64,000 nt of DNA from Castanea sativa (taxonomy: Eukaryota > Streptophyta > Magnoliopsida > Fagales > Fagaceae). The number at the start of each line of letters is the position of its first letter. Position 1 is the stretch's first letter. Positions 46,805 to 57,914 of this stretch are shown in pieces. A model generated the notes under the pieces. The model saw nothing but the letters and a program-made list of their open reading frames with translations, was not told the DNA's origin and did not search any database. Position numbers and translations under genes: made by a program. Location: assembly GCF_040712315.1 (NCBI RefSeq), contig NC_134015.1, positions 10,932,945 to 10,996,944 on the forward strand. Direction: 5' to 3'.

Positions 46805-49479
46805 GGCCAATTGAAGTATAAATCTCTTAACATGCAAAAGATAGTTAATTCACCAATTAAGAAGAATGATTTGATACAACAAGTTGTGAAATACCTACAA
46901 TAACACTAATATAAAAACAAAAACAAAAACAAAAAAAAGTTAGAATGACAATTAAAGATTCATGTAAATGACCTTGATTAATTTGTTAAGAATTCATAAG
47001 TAATCTCACATTGTTGAAAAAAAGTTTGATAGCTTAATTCGCATTTTTAGTGTTTTTAATAATGATATTCAAGATTCAATTTTCCATTTTGCCAACAATC
47101 GAATTAAAATTAAAAAAAAAACCTTAATTTATATTATTGTTGATTTTTTTTTTGTTTAAAGAAACCTTAAAATATTATTATTATTATTATTGTTTTTTTT
47201 TAAGTTACAATGAAAAAAGAAAATTTGAACACCAAATATTTCTATTAAAAAATATTAAAATATATAAATTAAGTTACAAGACTTTAAACTTTATTGTTTT
47301 TTAATTGTATTCTTTTTTTACCTTATCTTTTACGGGAGTTGTTGAATTCTTGATCATGCGTAATTTTCCTATTTTAAAGTATAAGCTGGAATAGAAATCA
47401 CCATTTTTGTCCTTAAAATTACCATTATACTCTTGGAGAATTACATTGAAGTCCCAATATTATCCTTTACACTATCAGTAAAATTCCCAAATTCACTTCT
47501 CTTCCTCTCCTCTTTCCCTCTCACTCTGTTTTCAACCAATTGCACTGACAGCAATAATATCAGAATCCTTTGTGCCATTCCCAAATTTTTTCTTCTTCTT
47601 GAGCCCATGCAATAGAAATGGGAGAAGTAGAGAAGCATTTGAGAGAGAAAATTCCGTGTATGAAGGCTGCTTACATGGGCATTAGTTTTTTTTTTTATCT
47701 GACATTGGCATTAGTTTTACTATTAATAAAGCACCAAATTGTATTTTGATAATGACAAGGTGGAGGTGTAGGTATTGGCCAATGCTTCCTAATCCAAACT
47801 TGTAAGTTTTAAATCAAAGTTTCAGACTTTATTTATTTGTTTTTTGTGGAATTGCTGGTTTCTAATTTCTGGCTCTGTTTTTTTTAATGGGTTTTGTTTC
47901 TTTGGATTCCATGAATATTTTTAGTGAGACATTATTTATTTTAGTTAGTGAGAATTTCAATTATTCTAATTGTAGTGCACTCAAAATTTGGTGATATATC
48001 ATCCCCTTCCCCTGAATATGTGTGTTTTTCAAAAAAAAAAAAAATTACTCAGTATTGTTGAGTCGTCCCACATCAGTAAGGTGTGATTTTGAGAAAGAGT
48101 TTATCACTTGCTCCACGACACTAACTACTGCACTAACTACCGCATGCAGTTTTAGTGTTGACGTGTGATTGCATTTCTTTATCTCATCCCTTCCCTATAT
48201 ATGTGTGTGTTTCTCAAAAAAAAAATTTGGTGATACATAAGGTCTATGAAGCATGGACATGCACACAAACACGACACAACACATAATGTGACACAAGACA
48301 CGGCTATGTGTCAATTCTTAAAAAATTAGGACAAGACTCAGTGGGGATACCATAATTAAATAATGTGTATATATTATGTTTATTTATAACTTTTCAAAAT
48401 AAATAATAACAAATATATCTCTAAAATTAAAGGAATTCTTTTTCAATATTTTTACTTCTGAGATAATGTCATATTGAGGATACGCATGCAAAAGTGTCCT
48501 TGTGTGTTGACACTGACACACCAAGGGGTTTGAAGTGTCTGTGCTTCTTAGGATTTAGTATGGAAATTATTATGGGACCATGGTTTGAGTTGATAGATCC
48601 TATCATGAAGATTATGAGTGTTTCCAAAATTAGGTGCAGTAAAAGTAACATTTTGTTGTGGGAAATGATTACAAGCCTAATGAAGTTTTGATCTCACAAC
48701 ATGTAAAAAATTTTCCAGTATTTAATTTTGTCAAATGTGGCAGAATATAGTTATCGTGTGCTAAGTATTTTAGAATTGTGTAGAGATATAGCAGTATCCT
48801 AAATTGAGTATAGTTAGTTTGCTGGCTCTTTAGGTGCAAAAGTCAAATTCTTCTTCATTAGCATAGAATACTAGCAAGGTACGACCTAGATAGGAGTAAT
48901 CACCTCGAAATCATTGTAAATTAGGATATTGTGTGCATTGGCTGCAAGCACAATATTCTCATAGGTAGATTTGTGAGAAATAGTTACTGAGGACGAAAAA
49001 TAGAAGTCGGAGACTAAAAAAACCCTATTGGGGTAAATCCCTTGTAGTTGCTGTTGAATGCCACTTGTGTTGAAACCCTCTACTGGTTTGATGTATGTTT
49101 TGTTAGATTTTTTTTTTCTAAACAAAAAATATAAAATACGATACTCAATTCAATCTAAGTGTGTCCAAACACAAAATAGAATATCTTTTATACAATCCAA
49201 TCAAATTTAGTATTAGTTTTGATGAGTTGATTATCATAAATTTTTTGAAAAAATATCTCTGAATGATTAAAATGCCAATTGCTGCCACTGTAGCAGAGAT
49301 TTGAGACTCAATCAGCATTCACCCTATTTAGAGGTTCACAAAGGGAGGCCTACCCTCTGAGATGCCCATTCTTTGTCAAAATAATAAAAATAGTAACTTT
49401 TTATTTTTCAGTTTCGTTTAGTTGAATAATAATCTCTCTGATATTGACAATGTCTAGTAATTTTTTTTCTTATTTTCAG
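45096..49479 (+). other. Probable long leader intron of the demethylase gene
   Basis: AT-rich DNA with an ATA trinucleotide run at 46758-46803 and homopolymer tracts. A pyrimidine-rich patch at 47490-47560 precedes an ATG at 47619 that opens a short frame (MGEVEKHLREKIPCMKAAY); it might be an orphan first exon. A minus-strand ORF at 48886-49125 (contains TYIKPVEGFNTSGIQQQL) is unusually protein-like but is not recognised. Confidence 0.35.
48236..48552. mobile_element. Small TIR element in the leader intron
   Basis: CTATGAAGCATGGACATGCA at the left faces GTGTCTGTGCTTCTTAG at the right (reverse complement CTAAGAAGCACAGACAC), giving imperfect inverted ends of about 18 bp. Next to the left end are ACACGACACAACACATAATG-type repeats, common in such plant elements. 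A target duplication was not settled. Confidence 0.5.
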
Positions 49480-49800
49480 CTTATGCTTGATGTGGCAAAA
49501 CAGATATCCAAGACTGCAGCAAGGTTTTTGGTGGATAACTTCTCTCTTCTTTGTGATTTTAGATTGTTTTATTTCTTTGTTATTGTTCTTATTACTACTA
49601 TTATAGATTTTATTATTTTATAACTGAAACTAATATTTATTAGTTTTTTTCTCGTTGTTCTTTGACTTCTATTATTCTCACATAAGTTTCTCTCCAAAAC
49701 AGCTTATTCTTCTTCTCTGATATTTTGCAACAATTTTTTTTTTGGTAATTTGTAACACTTGGATGGCTTGTGGTTCTTAGGGTTTTAGGTTTAACAAAGA
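49480..49800 (+). promoter_or_regulatory. Probable last leader exons of the demethylase mRNA with an overlapping uORF
   Basis: A 44-bp exon can be placed at 49480-49523 (TTTTCAG before, GTTTTT after) and the next exon at 49781 (GGTTCTTAG before), 20 bp ahead of the main ATG. In this model an ATG at 49483 opens a 25-codon frame that runs past the main start and ends at TAA 49815-49817. The splice sites are fair, not strong. Confidence 0.35.
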
Positions 49801-52800
49801 ATGTCTTTAGAAGATAATTACCTGGGTAAAGCAAAAGTTATTGAATCTGACAATGCAATGGAAGAAGATGTTCAGTCACAGATCTCCTGGTTTCCAGCGA
49901 CCCCTGCAAAGCTGCAGAATGTCTTTGTTAGAAGGCAATTGCTAAACAGTTCCCGGGCTTCTAGTGCGGTGTCTTTGAGTTCTTCCTTGGATGAAAACAA
50001 GGGTGTGTGTGATGTGAATGTGGCATTGACTACAAAGGGTGAGGAACATAATTCTAATGGTATGGAACGCACAGATTTTGGTTTTTTGGGAATGATAGAC
50101 TTGAACAAAAGTGCTTGTGACTGTGAAGAAGTAATGGAGAATACAAGTGAATGTGCTGGTGGAGCAGCTAAAGGCTTAGACTTTTTGCACTCTAGAGAGT
50201 CTAACAAAGATCCTGATGCTTGGGATGTACCGTTGGCTAATATCCTCTCTACGGACATCTTGAGTTTACTAAATGTAGCTCCAGCCTCTCAGTCATCTGA
50301 ACATGCAGTAATGGAGCCTGTAATTGAGTCGATATCCAATAGTTTTGTTCTTGTTTCACAATCTGATAGTGAAAGACAAGCAGAAGCAGAAGAGCCTGCC
50401 ACCCACACTTCTTCGCATGTTGAGCATGACCTCTCGCCTGGCTTAAGTGATTGGAACAATTCTAACAGCCCAGAAACTCATGTTCTTCAATGTAAGTTAT
50501 AAATTTTCCGTTGGATTTTATGAGTATCAGCATCACAGTTACTGTTTTTTAATTCTTGTTTGTGTCTGTGCTTGCAAGAATGAGGTCATCATTCACTGGA
50601 AAAAAAAATCAAAGAATTTTTTTTTTTTCTAATCTGTGACTGGTAGATTTTATTAGTATATAATTGATGAAAATTTTTTACGTTTTAGTGGAGTAAAGCC
50701 CTTGTAGCTAAATTTGGCATCGTTGATCAAAATAGAAAGTGAATGGTACCATTAGCCCTAGGTTGTTGCTTGACACTGATTTTAAGTCAGTATCAAGATA
50801 AGGGCTGATGTAGTGTCAAATGGCTCTATCTTTTTTCATTTAACTGACACTATGAGATTTGATAAAAAGTAAATATTAGACATATATGATATTGTATTTC
50901 TGAATGCAGATGACTCTCAGCCCATCAATGGCTCGAATTCCACTTTTTCATATCAATCAGAGAAACAGAATGTGAATGAAAGTCTGCAAAATGGCATAGA
51001 CTCGAACAAAAGGCCACGACAGAGACCCAAAAAAAAGAAATATTGGCCCAAAGTGGTATGTGAAGGCAAACCCAAAAGGACTCCTAAACCTAAGATGCCA
51101 GAACCTACAACTCCAAAGTGCACTTCTTCGGAGACAATTATGTCGAAGAAGAGGAAATATGTAAGGAAAAACAGCCTCAAAAACTCAGTTACTCCCTCTG
51201 ATGTGATGATTAATACCTCTGAAGATGTGGTTGGAGAAGGGACTCCAAAGCCTATGACACCAGAACCTGCAACTCCAAAGCGTGCTATGGTTACTACCTC
51301 TGTAGATGTGGTTGCAAAAAAGGACAAACCCAAAAGGACTCCAAAACTCAAGGCTCCAAAGCCTGAAACTCCAGAACATGCTTCTTCTGAGAAAACAGTG
51401 CTGAAGAGGAGGAAATATGTGAGGAAAAGCAAGGCTAGTAATTTGGTTGTCACCTCAGATAAGGTCATTGGAGAGAAAAATTATTCTGTCATTAAGACAT
51501 GCAAGCGGGCTTTGAGTTTTGACTTAGAGAATCAGTCCCAAGATGATAGCGCCATGGCAAGAGCCACTTCCCATCTTCAACCTCAAAATTCATGCAGATT
51601 GAGTTCAAGTTTTGATTTGGAAAACCACTTGGAAGAAGAAAACATTTCTCTACTTTCTTCTCAACATAAACTCCAAAACTATAGTGGCAAAATTGAGAGT
51701 GCTGCTCCTGTTCATGAAAACAGGAATCATAGAGAATTAGTTACCGCTGAAGCAGAGAAGGCAGTGTTAGAATGTTGTAACCAAGGAACAAATCATACTG
51801 GTTGTCAACACAATGGCATGTATGTTTACAAAAGGAAATTCCGAGTAAATAAATGTTATATCAATAGCAGAAAACTAGGTCCGGTGTTTCCTAAGATGTG
51901 GAAGAAAAGAAGGACCCGGCAGGGACAAAGAAGGAAGATATACAGTGATTTTTGGTCAGAAATCCCAGCCAAATTCATTATTCAAATGCAATCCATGACA
52001 GCCATGACTGATACAAGTTTCAACACTAAAGATACATTGTGCCAACCCAAAGTAAAGACGACAAAAAGGAGGTCCAACACACGCTTTTGTAGGCATAGCT
52101 TTGATGACTTAATTATACGTCAATATAAAATTGTAACAAAAAAGAGATCTAAGGGGCTTACTCAAAGAAGGAGGAACCTTTCTAACTTGTCTGCATTTCA
52201 TGTGTATAATTATACTCAGTTATCCACACATAAAATACTTGGTAGTGATAGGCAAGAACAAGAAATTGAGATTTCCCGTGAACCTGAAACTTGCAATGAT
52301 GTTTTTGTCAATTCAGAGTTTCATGATGCAAAACCTGAAGGAAGCCTAGCTAATGATGCTTTATTATTTGGTGACAATCATGAAGGGACTGTAGCAGAGA
52401 TGTGTACCGGTGACAGTTCAGAGTTTCATTATGGTAAAAGTGATGGAAGCCTAACCGGTGATGCTTTGTTTGACAGCAATCTTGAAAGGACTGTAACATG
52501 GACTGAGAGAGGACCTTCTTTTGTTGGCAATGCTATGTGGACTGAGATGAAGCCCTCCTTTGTAAATTTATGTTGTCACAATAAATCTAGTGCAAACCCA
52601 CGAGAACATGAGGATTTTCGGCTCAATTCAAAATCAAGAAGTACTACTATTTTCCAGAATCTAATTTTCTTCTAAAGTAGTACATGTTCCTACATATTAA
52701 TTCCGAACCATGCAAGCAATAATAACATTTTCTATAATTCATTTGATGCAGATACACAAGAAAAAAGCATCAAGTCCCTTATTGAAAATTTTGTGCTTGT

Positions 52801-55800
52801 CGGTAATGGACAAACTCATCTCCTGGAGCAAGACCAAAATGCATATGGTCCTAATAATGGGCCTCAAACACTAATTCCCTTTGAGGAACAAGAAAAAATT
52901 GCACATAACCCTAACAGAAGGCATAGCACTATCTCAACTAGGGATGCTTATGACCAGGAAAGGAGTGTAATGGCAATGCATCTTGAGATGGGACCCTTTC
53001 CTGTAAATTTGGGGTTTAATATGAACAAAAGTGAGAAAATTCCATTGGAGCATGAGCATTTCTTGCTCCCTACCAAATCAAAAGGTACTTCCCTTTAGTA
53101 GAAAGTTCTTTGTTTAAGAAGCTCAAGTTACTTTATATAAGTTCCTATATATTGAAACATTTACAGCAGCTTATATTGTTTAGTTGATGCAGCTCTGCAG
53201 GAAGAAAGAAGTGATGCCCATGTTTCGGAACCAAAGTGTATCAGTAGTGATGGACAAGCCCTAATTTTAATGCAAGAGCAGAGAGCACATAGTCCTAACA
53301 GCAGGCACAATACTCTAGTTCCCTACCAGGGGAAAGACCGTAATGCACATGATCCTACCAACATACATGGCACACTAGTTCCCTATCAAGGGCCATTTGA
53401 GCCTACCAAAAAACGGCAACAACTTGTTAAAGTTGACCTTGATGCAGAGACAATGAGAGTTTGGAAGCAGCTAATGGATAGCAGTTCTAGTGATGGTGAA
53501 ACAAAAGCAGATGAGGAAAAGGAAAAATGGTGGAATGAAGAAAGGAATGTGTTCCGTGGACGGGTTGATGCATTTGTTTCCCGCATGCATCAAATCCAAG
53601 GTATGTTCTTGCTACTTTTTGTTATCCTCAACCGGTCAGATACTTGAAATTCCCTAAGAGGATAACTATGTCATATGAAGTTTAATAGTTAGGGAGAAGA
53701 GTAGTTAATGCATTTGTGACATTCTTGAATTTTTTTTTTTGGGTGTGGTGGGATTTGAAACATAATACAAGAGCCCTATCATTGAAGATTTCTTTTAAAT
53801 TGGACAAAACCTCTCCTTTTTTTCCAAAAAAAGACCATCACTCTTGTTGTTGCTGCAGTGATGTACACACATCGAAAGGGTATTAAAGGTTTGATAAATA
53901 AGCACTCCCCAATGCAGTGCTGTTCATGACACAACAAATTTGGTATACATCAATAATTAATGTACCTCACCCTTTGACCACTCATACAAATTTCTTTAGA
54001 TGCACAATAGTCAGTGGCCTGAACAAATTAGTGGTACACTGGTACTGTTTGATCCTACAGCAAGAACAACATCCACTTTTAAGTGAAAGTATTTAACTTA
54101 AAGTCTAAATAAGCACTTAATGATTTTTCTTCACTGCGGAAGCAACCAATTTGATCAGGAAGAGATTTTCCAAACAAGAGGTTGATCTGTATGTGTGTGT
54201 ATGTGCATGTTAAACAAGGTAATCTTCTCTTCTTTGCTTTTTCTGTCACATTCTGATTAATTCTGATAGACTGATACAAGAAAAAGAGAGTAAAGAATGA
54301 AGTGTTCTGTAAAATCCTTCACTATTATTGTAACAGAAAATAAAATGAATCAGTATACGAATTGATATACAAATGGACTAATAGTCATAAATTCTACAGG
54401 GGATAGACGCTTCAAACCATGGAAAGGTTCAGTTGTGGACTCTGTGGTTGGAGTTTTTTTAACACAGAATGTGTCAGACCACCTTTCAAGGTAAAATAAA
54501 AAGATTCTTTTTCATATGAATTGATACAATTTAATAAGTAGTAGAAGGATGCTATTTTAACTTCTGTTTTCTACAGTTCTGCCTACATTTCACTTGCCTC
54601 TAAGTTCCCATCAAGTGACCAGAAAGCAAGCAATGAAAATCTGCTGAAAGTTGATAGTATAGAATATGTTGTGCCAGCATTTGATTCAGAAGGTAATGAG
54701 CTGTTTGTCCCAAAAACTGAACTTGATATGAGTTATGGATTGGATAATGGAGCCAAGCTCTTGGCTGCTAGGGCAGATGGGGCAAACTTGGAAGGAACTC
54801 AAGACAAGGGGCCTGTCAAAGATGCAGATGCACCTTGTAAATCTGAAGACTCTTTTAGAATGCAAACCACTGATGGAAGCCAGCTGTCATATTCCTGCGG
54901 ATCCATACCAGATCTTGGAATGATATATACACCCTTCAGCATGGGAAGTTCCAAGGATTTTTCAGAGCCTCTACAGTCTGAAAAAACCACCTTGTTGCAG
55001 AAATCATGTAGTAACAAAAGCAATATATTGTCAAGTAATGAGAACACTGAAAATGAATATACAGAACCAAGAGGAATGGATGATGAAATTAGAAACTTAT
55101 GCGACAGAATAAATGACCTGGCACTTAACCAAGGTGCCAATGCATCTGAAATTTCCTTTTTCCCTTTAGATGTAGAAGTGGATCATCTGAAAATCTTGGA
55201 GGACTGCAAGACCGGGAGTGTAGACCACATGAGCAAAAACCCGACTCTTATGGAAGATTCCTGCTCTGAAGTTGTAGTTCAGCAGAAGATGCCATCAAAA
55301 ACACAAGAAGCAGCTGAAGTTGTATCATGTACATTTGATAAGCCTTTTTTGCCCCCAGGGTGCAACTCACAAGGTGATTGTGGGATAGAAAAAGGTCCAC
55401 ATGCTAAAAATTGTCATGAAGGAGGAAGAACAAACTTTCAAACAGAAAAGACAGCTGTTAATGAGCTTGAAAGCTTGGTTGATGAAATGGTAGGAAAGAT
55501 GCAGCCAACCAGTGATGCCAATTCCTTGAATAAGAAAAGGAGAAAAGGGAAAAATACAAACTCAAAAGAAATATCTTCTTCTGGCATGGCGTTTGAGGAG
55601 ACAAAGAAAACTACTCGTAAAGTGAAGAATAAAAAGGTTGAAAAGGAAGAAGAAATTGATTGGGATGAACTAAGGAGAACCTATTCCACTACTGAACCAA
55701 GAAGCAGAAATCACATGGATTCTGTGGACTGGGAGGCAGTTAGATGTGCAGAAAATAGCGAGATTGCCACAGCCATCAAAGATCGTGGCCAGCAAAACAT

Positions 55801-57867
55801 TATTGCGGGACGAATTAAGGTATTGAAAAAGTTTATATTAAGAATACTAAATTTAGCAATGAGACCTCAAGGTATTCATCATATGTGAAATCTTTTTCAT
55901 GATAGTTATAATTGCGTACTTTTGCAGGACTTCCTTAACAGAGTGGTTACACTACATAAAAGCATTGACCTTGAATGGTTAAGAAATGTGCCACCTGATT
56001 TAGCAAAGTAAGCCCACAATGATGTTCCAATCCATTACATAGGATTCTATCTTGTGGAAACATTTAATAAAATCTTTAGATCATCACTATAATCTGATAA
56101 TAATTGTATTGAATTTGAAATGTGGTAATCTACATCATGTATTCTATAGGAAATACCTTTTGGAAGTAAATGGACTGGGGTTGAAAAGTGTGGAGTGCGT
56201 ACGACTTTTAGCACTTCAGAATATTGCCTTCCCAGTAAGTATTGCATTGAATATACTCATTATTTGTCTTCTAAATAAAGTTTGAGTGGACACAAAATAA
56301 AATTTTCTTTTTAATAAGGTGGATACAAATGTTGGTCGGATAGCAGTGCGTCTAGGATGGGTCCCCCTCCAACCATTGCCTGAAGAACTCCAAATACATC
56401 TTCTAGAACAGTAAGTGGCATGTACAGAAGAGCTGCACCATTAATATTTTCATTCAAGATAAAACTTTTAATTCTTTTTTTTTGGGCATAGGTACCCACT
56501 TATGGATACCATTCAGAAATATCTATGGCCACGACTGTGTAATCTTGATCAACCAACATTGTAATTCTCAACTTTTCTCTAAACAATTATCTCTTTGTGT
56601 TTCAAATATATGCCAAATTTCTATATAACAGCATAATATCTGTGAATTAACCAAAAAAATTACATGATATATCATTTGTTATAGGTATGAACTACACTAT
56701 CAACTGATAACCTTTGGAAAGGTACATTATTGTACTCTTCTTCAAATAAGTCATTAAAGCATCAAAATGATTTCCTCACTTTGGATTTTTTAACAAGATG
56801 CGAATTGGTGACCACATTCTTCAAAATTCTTACAGGTTTTCTGCACAAAGAGAAAACCAAATTGCATTGCTTGTCCAATGAAGGGAGAATGCAAACACTT
56901 TGCGAGCGCATTTGCAAGGTCTGAACACATTTACTTCTCAACATGTCAAAATTAAACTATGATGCACATCTACATAGAAATATGTAAAGCTAAAAGAAAG
57001 AGATCATTGGGTGTTGAATAAGTCACCTGGATGATCTTAGTCATAAATATAATATTCCATGAATCAAGAATAACATAACATGCTCATGCAAGATATCTAT
57101 GATATGAACACTAAAAAAGGATACTTGGATTAAAAGGTGTTCTTAGGTTTTAAATTTAAAGAAATAATAATTGAAATCATTAATATTTTCCTACCTTTAT
57201 ATCCATTAGATTCCTACGGAGACAGGGTTTGACTGCTACATTTGCACATGCAGAGAGTTACAATAGTTTCTCTCTAAATTCACTCACTTACATATATAGA
57301 TGGAATATTTATGAATCACATCTAATGTACCATATGCAGTGCAAGGCGTGCCCTACCAGCACCAGCAGAGAAAAGTATAGTAACTTCAATGATTCCCAGT
57401 ACAGCAGAAAACTGTAATTTAGTTACCAACCCAACATCGCTACTTCTTGAGCCCAACCAACTTCAAGCATCAGAAAATCAAACAAAGAACCGTGAACCTA
57501 TCATTGAAGAGCCAGCATCACCAGAGCCTGAATCTACACCTATCATTGAAGAACCAACATCACCAGAGCCTGAATATATTGAATTAACAGAAAGGGACAT
57601 TGAAGATTTCTCTCAGGATGATCCTGATGAAATTCTTACAATCAACCTCAGTGGTAAAAAGTTCACAGCACATCAGAATCTGGATGAGAATACCATGTCG
57701 AGAGCTTTAGTTGCTTTAACTGCAGAAGCTGCTTTCATCCGCATGCCCAAACTGAAGAATGTTAGCCGCTTAAGGACAGAGCACCAAGTGTAAGTAGATA
57801 TCTTCATGTTCACATTATCATACAACAAATAAAGAAAATATGAACTCGGCACCTTTCTCTTTTAAAA

Positions 57868-57914
<47 letters not shown>

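Noticed and set aside
50953..51468. 171-aa minus-strand ORF
   Set aside because: Antisense shadow of the demethylase Lys/Pro-rich exon 2.
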